From Diplocarpon mali (Eukaryota > Ascomycota > Leotiomycetes > Helotiales > Drepanopezizaceae): a stretch of 64,000 nt of DNA. Location of the stretch: assembly GCA_024741835.1 (NCBI GenBank), contig JAENRP010000243.1:1-64000 (forward strand), given 5' to 3'. The notes beneath the pieces were generated by a model. That model searched no databases. It was not told the origin of the DNA and saw nothing but the letters and a program-made list of their open reading frames with translations. The position numbers and the translations under genes were made by a program. Below are positions 33,168 through 45,000 of the stretch, piece after piece (position 1 is the first letter of the stretch; the number at the start of each line of letters is the position of its first letter).

Positions 33168-33427
33168 CTTAGAAGTAAGAGGGGAAAATCGACCTACTTA
33201 TAAGAAGTGGAAGTTAAAGTTAAGAGATCAAGGGAAGAGAGAAGCTTAATATATATGCCTTCTCAAAGGCCCCTCTTTTCCCTTTTACAAATTATTATGA
33301 TTTATAGCTATAGTGGATTACAACTCCAGGTAACTCTTTAATAAAGAGTCTCAAACCTACTAGAACGCAACCGGACTATAATCGCACTACTATAAGGCTC
33401 GAATAAAAGACTTTAGATTGCTTCTAT
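33168..33427. other. Stretch with no supported gene
   Basis: AT-rich DNA with patches of ordinary composition (about 33310-33420). It abuts the H LTR; no repeat or ORF is recognised. Confidence 0.4.
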
Positions 33428-33557
33428 TATGACGGTCGGGTATAGTATAAGAATAATCAATTAGGGAGCAGGTATGCTACGGTGCCTCTACGTATAGATA
33501 TACACCTATAGTACGCGCACGGGCCACGCTTACCTAAGCGGGTGACGAATCGTCATA
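33428..33557 (-). repeat. Probable LTR of Gypsy-like element H, 130 bp
   Basis: The segment begins TATGACGGTCGG and ends CGAATCGTCATA, with inverted ends TATGACG and CGTCATA. It is followed by CTACCCTCCCCTTTG, which on the minus strand is a purine tract like those beside the G LTRs. Only one LTR of H is in the window, so the assignment rests on ends plus purine tract. Composition is less mutated than the surroundings. Confidence 0.6.
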
Positions 33558-33639
33558 CTACCCTCCCCTTTGAAAAAGCGAGCTATCCCTAGCTTGTAAA
33601 GAATAATAATAAGGAAATAAAAGCGTATTAAAAAATTAA

Positions 33640-34450
33640 ATTAAAAATCCTCATCTTCTTCCGACGACGCAGATTCCTAAGCTTTATATCAGCTGCGTAG
33701 CTCTTTTAAGCTAATAACCTTATATTAATATAGGCATTCGTTTGCCTAATAGTTATAATTGCTGCAATTCATACAATTGCCTTAATAGCGCTATCGCTCT
33801 TATTGCAAAGGAGAGGCGTACCTTCGGCCTTCGATTATATTAAGCCTTGACTGCGTATCTTCTATAATCGTATTTATACCTAGTTTCGGTATTAATATCT
33901 CTTTAAGGTAGTTGATCTTAATTGTTAAAATCTCTATACTATTATTGCTAGCAGTTTCTACCTGCCTTAATGATGTATCTATAGGGTCGTTGCGAGGCTA
34001 AGAGTGCGATCGAGAGTAAGGCTAGGGGTATATTGTATAAGGCGTAAAAGAAGACGAAGACGAAGACGCAGACGGTCTAAAGTGTATAAAGCGCATAGAA
34101 AGCTATTGTATAGTCGAAAGGTATTCCGTATAATCGGAGGGAAGCTTAAGCTGCGTAGCGAGTCGATTTCGTATTATTGAGTTTAAGCCTTGCTTGAAAA
34201 TTGCGATTTTGGTATAGTCGGCAAGACCTTGATTTCGAGCTTCGAAAAGAAGACGCTCGAAACGTGCGATATATATAAGAATCGAATCGCTACCTTAGCT
34301 GTACTTGTATAGCTTATCTTTTGCTTCTTATACCTTATTCGGCGAATAGTAGGCTAGCGATAGTTGGTTAAGAATCGAATTATAATTCTATATATTTAAA
34401 GCTTCTGCGGCCGTGAGCTAGGGGAGTATAAGAGCTTGCGCCGTAGATTT
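33640..34450 (-). pseudogene. H gag, C-terminal half with CCHC knuckle
   Basis: The minus strand reads a Gag frame cut at 34450 by G2. It includes A-Y-Y-S-P-N-K-V, D-K-L-Y-K-Y, Y-I-A-R-F-E-R-L-L-F and F-K-Q-G-L-N-S-I-I-R-N-R-L-A, a typical Gag core, then a Ser-rich region. The knuckle near 33770-33810 is C-M-N-C-S-N-Y-N-Y-x-A-N-E-C, with three Cys intact and His changed to Tyr. An acidic tail (S-A-S-S-E-E-D-E-D-F) ends the frame just before the LTR. Nothing encoding pol lies between gag and the LTR, so H may be a gag-only element. Confidence 0.72.
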
Positions 34451-36404
34451 TGTTACGACTTGCTCTGGAGCGTACAGTAGGGCGAGAATCGAACGCTGAC
34501 TGTATTACCTCAAGAGGTACGCTATATAATAGAGAAGAAAAGATGAATAAGAAGAGAGAGTCTCTAGTAGAGCTCCTCCAGAATAAGTACAGGTGCTTCA
34601 CTAGCGTGCATATGATCTAGCCACCTTGCTACCTTAGCGTGCACCTGACTTCGACATATGATATAACTATGCATAACTGTGCATATGATACGGCTGTAAT
34701 ACTACCTCCTCCCTTTAAAAAACTGCGCCCGCGCAGTTGTATCTATAGGCGTATTATCCTTTAGGTCCTTATAATCGTTAACTCTATTGTTATATGACCT
34801 AAGCCAGCTTAATAGCGCCCTCGGTGGCCCCTTAGCTTAAGGGTTCTTTAGATGGAAATCTCGAATAGTATGCGGCGCTATTATAGCATTAGAGCATAGG
34901 TACTATTCGAGGTCTTTATTAGCTCCTTTCTACTTAATCTGATATTCGAGCTTCCTAGCTTAAATATAAGATCTAATTATTTCTTCTATCTCCTATTCCT
35001 CTTATTTTAATAATACTTTAATTAGAGCAGGAGGTTCCTAAGCTTGGCCTAGCAGAGGGTTAGGAACATATTTTTATAGTAAGTAGGAGTAGAATACAAG
35101 GTAGATCGAATAGAGCGATTCAGGCAATTATAGCTTCTAGCTTTCTCTTAGCTTTTCTAATACTTTTACTAGGCTATACCACTTGTTAGAAAGCTTTCGG
35201 CTCGGCCGGTTCAGTTTCCAATTTTTAATACTAATTAATATATTATCTCTTATAGTTTAATTAACTGGCTAGCGGTAGAGATCTATAAGCCGTTTTATTT
35301 TAGCTTATTGTACTTAAAGAGACGATTGAGCGAATTGGACTACTTTTTGAGCTCTAATAGCTATATAGAGCGCCGTTTTACGATTTACTCTCTCGGTTGC
35401 TGTCTATAAAGGCTCTAGGTTAATTAAATTCCAAGAGGAGCGAGCTTTATAGCCGTTTAGCACTTAGAAAGGGGAAATTTACCCTAGGGATTTATAAGGC
35501 AAGGTCAATTGGGTAATATCTATTAAAGGTAAGAGACGATTCTAATTATCTTAATAGTATAAATAGAACGGTCTAAGGCGTTATTTTAAGTATTAGTTTA
35601 TAATCTCAGTTTAGCTATCGACGTTAAGGTTATAAGCTATAGTTAGCTTAACCTTTATACCTAGTATTTAATAGAGTTTTTTTTAAAAGGAAGAGACGAA
35701 TTAGGCGCCTTTATCTAATAGAATCGAGTCGGGTATGCTAAAATAGCGTATCTAGTGAATTAAAAACAACTCTGCAAAGCCTTTTGCGTCGATCGAATTA
35801 TAGTATAGAATCGAAACTGCCTTCTTTAATAACCTATCGATAATTATAAGGGCAAAATTATAACCGAATTCGTTAAGCGGAAGCTTTATAAAATCCATTA
35901 TCAAGTATTAGTAGGCTTATTTAGGAATTGGCAAGGGTTATAGGAAACCTAAGGTCTTATTATAATAAGCTTTTATTCTTAAATAACAATAGTTCTAGAT
36001 ATAAGTACTAATATCGCTGCTAAGGCTTTTCTAATAGTATTTTCTTCCTACTAGAAGCCTTATTTTCCCGATTCTAGCGTATACGACGCAAGGTTACTTA
36101 TATATATAACGAATTAGGGCTATTTGTAGTTTAGGAGATTATAATAGTATAATAAGTCTACCTTAAAAGAAGAGTTTGCCTTAGCTGAGTTTATAATCGA
36201 GGCTATAGCTCTACGCCTTATCTCGGAACTTCTATAGCTTAAGGGAGGTCTTATTAGCTTAAATAACCTTATCAATAATATAGTAGTTCGCTATATTATA
36301 CTCGACCTTAGACATTAGGTCAGTAGGTGCCTCTATTAGCGCGATTGGCATACTCGTTACTCGTAGGCTGGGCCTAGGAGTGGAATCGCCTTTATTAATC
36401 TGCG
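34451..36404 (-). mobile_element. Chromovirus G2, 3' portion (LTR, chromodomain, integrase)
   Basis: This is the second copy of family G, on the minus strand, colinear with G1 17120-19060. The 3' LTR occupies 34451-34701 (TGTTACGACT to CTGTAATA). A purine tract lies at 34702-34720, the chromodomain at about 34790-34980 (tail K-N-P-x-A-K-G-P-P-R-A-L-L), and the integrase at 35100-36200. Element I interrupts it after 36404 (duplication CTGCG); G2 resumes at 46162. The open frame at 34380-34601 overlaps the LTR by chance. Confidence 0.9.
36359..36381 (-). repeat. RPG palindrome copy in G2 integrase linker (left of I)
   Basis: It starts ACTCGTAGG and ends CCTAGGAGT. With I removed, a second copy (46175-46197) lies 54 bp away; G1 has only one copy at this place (17140-17162). 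Confidence 0.9.
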
Positions 36405-36708
36405 TATGACGGCGGAAGCAAGGCACAAGTCGATAAAGTCACTAAGATCAAGGCTGCCAAATTGTATAGAATTCAAAGCTAAGGAGTGTGTATAAAGTAG
36501 GAAGCCTTCCTCCTAATATGCTCTCCTTAGCCTACGACTCTTAGAAGTCGATTTCTATTAATAAGTTATATTCTATCTATTAAAGGAAAGGTATAGTAAA
36601 GGTGCAGCGTATCTATTGCATTAGTCTATTTCGCCTCTATTTATACTACTATCTGCTTTAATAGTTCTTATGCTTTTATTACAACTATATTACAACTATG
36701 CTATAATA
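36405..36708 (-). repeat. I 3' LTR (coding sense), 304 bp
   Basis: It begins TATGACGGCGGAAGC and ends ATGCTATAATA. The left, outer part is well preserved; the right, inner part has lost CpA words that remain in the other LTR (for example GTTACGACCATG). Confidence 0.93.
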
Positions 36709-36724
36709 TCACCCCTTCCCTTTT

Positions 36725-38200
36725 AAGAAGCGAGGTGCCCTTATCTTAACCTATTCTTAGATAAAGTCGTATATAATTCGATTTTCGGCTCTATTGATAA
36801 AGCCCTTTATCTTTTCGCTCGTTGGATCCCCTTTTGCTTAGATAGTCTTAATAGCGGTCTCGACCAGTTTATTAAGATTATCGAATACACTAATCAACTT
36901 TCAATTATAAAGGTCTTTAAGTTCGCGATATTATTATTGATTTTCGTATATTTGCTTTAGCTAACTTATCTGATTTGACTTTTAGCATTTGGTAAAGGTG
37001 CTAGCAGTAGTAGTAGGGGTGGCCTTTCTCTTTTATATAATAGTATAAGTAGCGACTTGCCTCTGCAGTTTATTATAGTCGTCCTTTAAAGCTTAGAGCT
37101 TTGCGCATAGTATTTCTAATTCGCGTGACTTTTTATTAAAGTTATTATATAAGCAGTTGAATTCGACTACCTTAAATAGTATAATAAAAACTATATATCT
37201 ACCTTATATAAAAGTTCCTCCTTTAGCCTCGATCTTAGCGACTACCTTATTTATATTAGCGGGTAAGCGTTCCTTGCTCTATATAGCTTTAACAACCGTC
37301 TTCTAGATGCGCTATTCGAATGCTCTAAATCTAGCAGGCCTTAGGTTGACCTACGTTTCGCCTTAGTTAGTGATATTTTAGTATAGCTATCTTTAAAGGT
37401 TATTTCTTAATAGCCTTAACTTACTAGGTTGCGACTCCCGAATTATTGCGCTATCCTTTCTCTTTATTAGTATACTATCCCTCTTTATCTTAATAGGTAT
37501 AGGTCGGTTATCTTTATCGTTTTCGTTCTTTGACTTATTGTAAAGCCAATTGAGAGGGACTTTTTTATTAAAGGTAGTACTGCTTTTAAATAGGAAGGGG
37601 GTTAGGATTAGGGTTAGTAAAGCGGTAGGTTCGTTCATTTCGTCGTCTATTAAGAGTGGTATTAGCGATAGCAAGGCAGTAGGCTTAATATCTTTATTAT
37701 TGTTAGAGTCGTTAGAGTCGCTATTTATATCACTTGCAAATAGCAATCGGAAATCTGCTTATTCTATTCTAATAGGCGTAGTAGGTTAGTCGTCTATTAC
37801 TTATTAGGCGAGGGCGGCTTACATAAGGTCTACCTCTATTAGAAATGCTATTGCGTTATTAATACCGATTATAGAATCGTCTTATATATTAAAGGAGTCG
37901 GTAAGTATAATAGCAGGTATAGTGGTCTTATTGTTAGAGGGAAGGGGGTTATTTATTAGTTCGCTTATAGTAATAGTTAGCTAAGTAGTTCAATTTGATA
38001 ATATAATATATAGCAATAGGGCGGTAGGTCAGAAGAGCGAATTGATTAATTTATAAAAGCAAAGCGAAGGTAGTAAGAAGGAGAAGTATTTATAGGAAAA
38101 TAGATCTAGGCAGAAGTACTAGTATAGAACTAAGAACAAAGGAATAGAATAGTAAAGAATAGCAAGTAGTAAGGCAGTAAATCATAAGAATAGTTCAAAG
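36725..38200 (-). pseudogene. I accessory ORF: Asn/Ser-rich N-terminal part and coiled-coil C-terminal part
   Basis: Between the chromodomain and the 3' LTR the minus strand carries about 1.4 kb of former coding sequence. Best preserved is 37393-37746 (F-A-S-D-I-N-S-D-S-N-D-S-N-N-N, P-T-A-L-L-S-L-I-P-L-L, then a Lys/Arg-rich tail). Further on, after stops, come A-N-I-N-K-V-V-A-K-I-E-A-K-G-G-T-F, then heptad-like S-R-E-L-E-I-L-C-A-K-L-x-A-L-K-D-D-Y-N-K-L, and finally A-P-R-F-L-K-G-K-G. I recognise no family. It could be a displaced Gag or a true accessory protein. The plus-strand open frame at 37550-37789 is its shadow. Confidence 0.5.
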
Positions 38201-38329
38201 GGAGAGTGGTCTTTATTATACGTTTTAGATAAGTGCATTAGCGTTTAGCGCTTTATTCCTAGTCTCTATTAAGGTTGAATTGTTATAAGGGTATCTACTA
38301 TTATTGCTAGCGCATTTAATAATAACCTT

Positions 38330-39400
38330 TATTCTTAAGGGCATTATCTAATAGGTAGTCTAGGTCGAGTTCGTCTTTAAAGGCAGCTTCTAACTAGGTC
38401 TGCAATCTCGCTAGGGGCCTAAGGGCGTCAGGGTAGTCGGAGTAGAACTTCTTAAGTAGTATAGCCGCGTTCTTAAAGTTGCTAGCAAGGTACTATTAAT
38501 CGTCAGGATCCTATCCTACCTAGCTGACTTTATAATAGAGTTGCTTTTGCTATATATCAGACGCTAAGATTTAATCGACTTCCTATTTTATATAGGTATT
38601 AATAATAATAGGTTCTACTAGTAGGTTAATCTACCTAAGTAAGGGATTATTAGCAGCTTTCCTTAGTCTATTAGCGTAGAAGATATTATATATTTAATAG
38701 GATAGGGGTAGGTTTACCTTATAGGAGTAGTAGATTAGACTGATGATTTTAAAGGGGCCTATAATAAGGAAGTCGAGCTTATTAAAGGGCCGGTCTATTT
38801 TCCAAGCTCTCTTTATAATATATACTAGGTCTCCTAGGCTGAAGTCGGGTTAGCGTCGCTTTTTATTTGCTTATTTGGATTGTCTCTCCTAAGCTGCTAG
38901 CATAGATTCTCAGGCAAACTAGACTGCTTTATCGATTCTCCTAGCCTATGCTTACGCTTCTTCCCTATTTAGCTTCTCCTAAGGGTTCGAGTGCTTAGTA
39001 GTATAGGCGGTCCAGTCAAAATCCAAGCGGGGTTTATAGCTATAATCGATTATAGAAAGAGAGAGGCCAGTTGACTTATTCGGGCAAGCGGCATCGGCGG
39101 CGTCTATAGTAGGGAGTAAGTCGGCCTAATCATCCTAGAAGTAGTTGACAAAGGGGCGTAGTTGTATATCGATTATCTAGTTGATGATCTTAGTCTGTCC
39201 GTCCGTCTGAGCGTATTCGGAGGTCGATAGCTGGCAGAGTCGGCCGGTGTAGGGGATTCGTCTTCCGCAGGGTTTTAAGGGGTATCCTCTCTGATTAAGA
39301 GGTTGCTCGACTCGGGAGGTGCTAGCGTCGTCATCTTAGGGTTGATTCTCCTAAAGTAAGAGGTCCTTGTATAACGTTTTCGTCCTACTAGGGGCTGTGG
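38330..39400 (-). pseudogene. I integrase C-terminal half with chromodomain
   Basis: The minus strand reads E-Y-A-Q-T-D-G-Q-T-K-I-I-N near 39190-39240 (the third acidic site, T-E changed to T-K). It continues D-F-S-L-G-D-L-V-Y-I-I, D-R-P-F-N-K-L-D-F, G-P-F-K-I-I and Y-A-N-R-L-R-K-A-A. A chromodomain follows at about 38390-38620: E-V-D-x-I-L-A-S-D-I, L-Y-Y-K-V-S-x-V-G, Y-x-A-S-N-F-K-N-A, F-Y-S-D-Y-P. The upstream part of integrase is missing. Much of 38880-39400 is less mutated than its surroundings. Confidence 0.82.
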
Positions 39401-39418
39401 TCGGGAAATACCTTAACT

Positions 39419-39613
39419 TATTGAGATGGGTGATACAGCCATCACTCTGATGTATTATCATATGACCCTACTGCTTAATCAGTAGGATATTGACACATAT
39501 ATAGCTATAGGTAAGAAAGGGGTAACCTTCCTTCCTTAACTCTTACTAATATATCGACTATCGACCTCTAGAAGCCTCCTTTACCTACTGCGCTGACTTA
39601 CTTAAGCTTAATA
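39419..39613 (+). repeat. B2 5' LTR, 195 bp
   Basis: It runs from TATTGAGATGGG to CTTAAGCTTAATA. The outer (left) part retains GATACAGCCATCACTCTGATG, which in the 3' LTR is changed to TpA forms. Confidence 0.94.
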
Positions 39614-39630
39614 GGTTATAAGCCTTAGAT
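39614..39630 (+). promoter_or_regulatory. B2 primer-binding site
   Basis: GGTTATAAGCC immediately follows the 5' LTR, one RIP change from the complement of the initiator tRNA-Met anticodon loop. Confidence 0.72.
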
Positions 39631-39735
39631 AGACCGATAATAGATTATTAACTTCCCTTAGAAAGCACTTGCGCTGCAACTATTAATAGAAAGTTAAATA
39701 AGACTTATAGTAAGAGGCGAGCAATCGGCGAATAG

Positions 39736-39865
39736 GAGGTGTGATTCCCTATTCAGCCAACCTATATTATAAGAGGTGTGATTCCTTACTTTATAACCCC
39801 TTTAGTACTGCAAGAGGTATGATTCCTTGCTTTACTATATTTCGTAAAAAGTATAATTCCCTACG
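39736..39865 (+). repeat. B2 leader repeat, four motif copies
   Basis: Four copies of AGGTGTGATTCC-like sequence with variable 24-30 bp spacers lie between the primer site and gag, as in B1 and B3. The 65-codon open frame at 39741-39938 is in this leader and is not a gene. Confidence 0.75.
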
Positions 39866-40009
39866 TTATAGCCTAAAAACCCTTTTCAATAAGAGGACTT
39901 CCTTCCTATTTAATACTTTTATAATACCTGCTATTTAATTATTTCGACTTTTCAATAGAAGGAGTGCCCTTAACCATTTAATTTATTTGATTTTAACGCA
40001 ATTTGATTT

Positions 40010-41400
40010 GAAACGGCAATAGCTTCCGATTCCAATCGAAACACTAGACCTAAAGACCTCTAACTCTCTCGAAAGAACTAGCAATAATAGTTTAACGATT
40101 TAAAGCTTTACTTTAAGAGTAAAGGCATTAAAATAGCGATTTAAAAGACACTTATTAAATACGCAAGAATAGCCCCCTATACTCCTTCTATAGATTCGTC
40201 TAATTCTACTTTAATAACTAATACAACTGCTAAGGATTTGCTAGATATACTAAACAAACTTAGCCTAAGAGCTTTAATAGATAATAACTAAGAATCTTAA
40301 AGGTAGATTTTAAATATAGAAAAGGAGAAGGAGTATAAGCTAGCCTTAGCCAAATGCAAGCTTAAGATTAACAAAGGTTTAAGCGATAAAGATTGAGATT
40401 TTATTTAAGTTTATAATAATATAAAGATAAGATAGGATACTTTAAAGGCAAAATACTCTTAAATAACTGCCCTTAATACCTAGTATCTACTATAGTAGAT
40501 CACTTCATTTTAATATAGAAAAGATAAAGATAGCAAAGATATAAATATAAATATAGATTCTGCCTAGTCTATATTACGCAAAGCAAAGAGGAGAGTAAGA
40601 GCTATAGATCCTAAGATAATTATAACTTTTAAGGAAACTTAACTTTTTAATTTCCTATTCAATAGCCTCCTTTCTAAGTTTACTATTATAAAACAATCTC
40701 TTCTCATCTAACCTAACCTTAAGATCTATAAGAAGATCGACCTCCTTCGAATTATTAAGCAAGACCTTAAAGGATGCTCTAAATCGGCAAATGCCGCATT
40801 ATAAGGCAAAGATAAGCCTAAGAAGAGGAAGGAGCGTAGGACAAGCCCTTAAGCTTATTAGGAATACTACTTCTATAATAGTACTTATAATATTACTAAT
40901 TATAAAGTTAAAAGGCAACTGATCGATATAGTCGCTAGCTTTAATATTAAGAAGCAATCGAAGCAGAAGTTAAGAAGCAAACTGCCCTTATCCTACCGAA
41001 GGCTGCAACTATTAAGGAAAGGCAAAGGAAAAGGCTATTTAGCTAAAACTTCAGTAGATACTTCTAATAATAATAATAGGTTATTTGAACTTAAATCCAC
41101 TTCTAATAATTTAAATGATAATTATAATAAAGATGCTTATATCTTAAAAGCCGATCTTTATAAAATCCTTAAATCCGATTAGTATAGTAATACTAATTAT
41201 ATAGTATATATGATTAATAAACCCTACCTATTTAAAGGCCTGCTTATTAAAATAAAAAGGCGCTTTATTAAGGTTAATAGTAAAAGGTTATATATAAACT
41301 TAATAAGTATAAAAGAGATGAATATCGCTAGCGTTTCTTTCCTTTTATAAAATGTTCTCCTTATACTTAGCTTAAGTATTAATCTTTTATTTAGCTATAA
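40010..41400 (+). pseudogene. B2 gag
   Basis: The frame starts near 40012, where B1 and B3 have ATG but B2 has ACG (A-I-A-S-D-S follows). It reads L-K-L-Y-F-K-S-K-G, A-P-Y-T-P-S-I-D-S-S-N-S, L-L-D-I-L-N-K-L-S-L-R-A-L, and a degraded zinc knuckle at about 40860-40905 (E-Y-Y-F-Y-N-S-T-Y-N-I-T-N-Y, all ligands now Tyr or Asn). A basic R-K-G-K-G-K-G-Y run follows. The protease probably lies at 41150-41300 but its active site is not legible. Confidence 0.72.
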
Positions 41401-41539
41401 GATTTATATAGAATTGAATTATATAAGAGTTTTTAATAATTAATTCATATGATTTATAAATAATAATTATAAAGTGATTTTTAAAACTAAAATCAAAGAT
41501 AGACTTTATATTATTTTAAAGGTAATATTATAGAAATTA

Positions 41540-42009
41540 ACTCTTAAGCTAGACTTATAAGTAGATTCCTTTAAGGAAAGTGCACTCTTTGCCTTAATAT
41601 AATTAAGCAAGGATAAGGAGAATAGATAGACTCTTAAGCTAAGATCGTAAGTAAAATTCGCGAAAATGACTCTTAAGCCAGGACTATAAGTAGATTGTAA
41701 GGTATCCTTAAAGATGACTCCTAAGCTAGGATTATAAGTGAATTTAGTAGAAATGACTCTTAAGCTAGGACTGCAAGTAGATTTTGCAAATTCGCTAATA
41801 ATGACTTTTAGGCTAGGATCGCAAGTGAAATTCGCAGAAATGACTCTTAAGCTAGGATTATAAGTGAAATTCGCGAATTTATTAAAGACAACTCTTAAGC
41901 TAGGACTGCGAGTAGATCTTACTATTTTTAAGAAATCGACTTTTAAGCTAGGACTGCGAGTAGATCTTGCAGTTTTATTAAAAACGACTCTTAAGCTAGG
42001 CTTGCAATT
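41540..42009 (+). repeat. B2 array of ten RPG palindromes
   Basis: Ten 23-bp units start at 41540, 41630, 41669, 41717, 41756, 41804, 41843, 41891, 41939 and 41987. Spacings are 90, 39, 48, 39, 48, 39, 48, 48 and 48 bp, all multiples of three. In the plus frame each reads T-L-K-L-G-L-x-V or close; the minus strand is open for 171 codons and reads S-P-S-L-R-V repeats. It lies between the gag-protease part and integrase. Confidence 0.92.
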
Positions 42010-42019
42010 AGAAAACGGC

Positions 42020-45000
42020 AAAACCTTAAACTACTATTACTAGTCCTTTCTAGCCGCTGATAATAAAGTATCGATTAATAATAGGCTATTAAAGCTATTA
42101 GAAGTCGAAAGCCTATTAAGGTATTAGCTAATATATAAAAGATTCGTATATTTAAGGCTAAAGAAATTGAAAGGCTTGCATAAGATCTTGACCCTAAAAC
42201 AGAAGATCTAAGTACTAAAGGATCGCCTAGTATACCGAATTTGCAAGCTAATAAAACTTCGAAATCGGATGCGAACTAAGCTTAGTTTATAGAAAGATTC
42301 GATATTAGCGCTAATATCTATTAATACTACTAAACTATTTATAACTTTAATCAAAGGAAATAATTAGTTTTCTTAAATAATAGATAACTCTACTTAGCAG
42401 ATATAGACCATTTGCGCTAAGACTAAATCTAAGCTTATAAAAAAGCTAAAAACTTAAAAAGTGATAGAGGAACGCTAGACCTAGTTAAAGCTAATAGCTA
42501 TTAGGTCTAATAATGCATTAGAGATTAAGGCAAAGCTTAATAATTAGGCAAAATAAGGAGTTTATTATAAACCAACTATAATATACGAAGGTTCTTATTA
42601 AAATAGCATCACTAAGCGAAGCATTTAGCAAGTAGAGACTAACTATTACGCTCTATTATAAGATGCTAACTTACTATTGGAATTCTAAGACTTTGCAGTT
42701 AAGGCAGATATATACTTGCGAAATAGAATAGGTAATAGACTAATAGTTAATAGTACCCGAATATTACTATATAAGGCATATCTTAAATAGAAATTAAGCC
42801 TAGACTATATTTGCGTTTTTAAAAGCATCTGCTACTCTTATATTAGCCTAAAGTCCTAGCCTATAGGTATAAAGAGTAAGAAGCTAATAGATTAAGGTAG
42901 AGAATATATATTTATTAAGTATATTAAATAGATAATAAAGCAATAGATAGTATATATGCTAGATCTAGGGCAAGTAATCACATCCTTAATAGTTGAGTTC
43001 GACGAATCTCGAAATAGGAAGGAGCTATCCTTAAAGCTCTATATACTTAAAGATTCGCAAGGTATACCACTCGATAGTAATACTATTAAGCCGAATTAAT
43101 AACCCCTTTCTCTTAGCTTAAGTATATTAAGTGCACCTATTGATTAACGACCTACTAGTCGCCTAAAGGCCAAATAGACCATTCTTATTATCTGCGAACT
43201 GCTTAAAGTATAGAATAACTTTAATATTATCATCCCTTTAATTAAAGCACTTAAAGTAAAGGATATTCCTAAAATAGGTATAAGTAATAACGAGCCTCTA
43301 CTATTAGAAAGCGGTTCCTTAAATAATAAGCCTACGGAACCTATAGCTGAACCTACGTCTTTAAAAAGGAATAGAGACCTAGAACTAGAAGATACCTTAG
43401 ACGAACGCAAGTCTAAGCGTATCTAAGCTATAATAGCGCATAGGATCTATGAGCTCGAACTTTAATAGAGCTTTAATAAAGATAATGCGTTTTTAGCCGC
43501 TAAGGGGATAATGAAAATCTCTCTTCTAAAGACGTACGATAAAGCTATTAATAACCTAGAGAATAGAGTAGTATAGAATAAGGCAATCTAAGAGGAGATA
43601 AGCTCTTTTATTGCAAATAGCATATAAATAGAGGAACCGACGCTAAAGGATATAAACCTAGTATTAATAAAGTAGGTCTTTATAATTAAGATATATATAG
43701 ATAGGACCTTAGAATATTATAAGGTAAGGCTTATAGCTAAGGGCTTCTTCTAATAGTATGGAGAAGACTACTTTAATATATTCGCGCCGATAGTTTGCAT
43801 AAATACCCTTTACATATTTATAGCAATAGTAGCTACTAAGGACCTTGAATGCAAATAGTACAATATTAAAAATGCATTTACTAAAGCGACTATAAAGGAA
43901 TGGATTTTTCTCTCTTAACCTAATAGTATTCCTATACGCGCTAGCCACTCTCTCTATATACTTCGCAGTATTTATAAGCTTAAACAATCAGCCTATAATT
44001 AGAACCTTTTATATAGCTCTACTTTAGTAAAAATAGGATTCGTTTAAAGCCTAGCTAACCCTTATCTATTTACCTATACTAAGCGTAGAATTAAGTTGCT
44101 ACTATATATTAATAATATTACTATAGCTATAAAAACGACTACTCAATTAGATTGGTTCTTTATAATAATTTAGAAACGTTTTAATACTAAGGATCTAGGG
44201 GGAATTTATAAGATCCTTAGTATCTGCGTCATAAGGAACTGCTCTACTTAAGAACTCTAGTTAAACTAAGAGCAGTATATTAAGAAGATCCTAAACCGAA
44301 TAGGACTCTCCGCTTATACTCCCAACTTTAAGCCAAAGCGTACTCTAATCGAAGGAAAGTATAATAAGTTAGAGCCTACTAATGAAAATGAGTAAAAAGG
44401 AGATCTAAAGAAGTACTAATAGGACATTAAAGCAATTATATATACTATAGTATATATAAGACCAAATATCGCCTTTATTATTAGGCAACTTAATCAGAAC
44501 TTAAAGGATCCGACGATTCGATATAAGAATATAATCAAGCGACTTAAAAGATACCTTCGATCGATAATCATATAAAAGGTAAGATATAGATTAATAAAAT
44601 ATATAAGCGTAAAGCTTAAGGTATATACCGATTCCAATTAAGCAAATATAAAAGGTCGGAAAAGTATATTTAAAAGCGTAGTAGTACTATATAGCAGACC
44701 TATATTATAAGGAAGTAGGAAGTAGAAATTAATAGCTATCGCAAGCACTAAGGCCGAATATATATTAATATTATCAAATTGCAAGTAAGGATTATAGATC
44801 GCCTAAGTTCTAAAAGATATAGGTTTCGCTAAGTATATTAAATAAGATAGGAATTATATTAATCTTTAAGTAGATAATATAAGGGCGATTGCACTCGCAA
44901 AGAATCTACACTTATATAAGCGATCGAAATACATTAATATTACTTACTACTTTATCCGCGACCTTATTATAAAGAATAAGTTATCGATCACTTATATTCC

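Noticed and set aside
34380..34601. 73-codon open frame on the minus strand
   Set aside because: It straddles the end of the G2 LTR and has no motif.
41540..42009. CRISPR array
   Set aside because: Regular 23-bp repeats with 16-25 bp spacers look superficially similar, but spacers are themselves alike and in frame, the setting is a fungal retrotransposon, and no cas genes exist.
41506..42021. 171-codon open frame on the minus strand, longest in the window
   Set aside because: It is the reverse reading of the palindrome array. B2 is coded on the plus strand, and openness follows from the self-complementary repeat.
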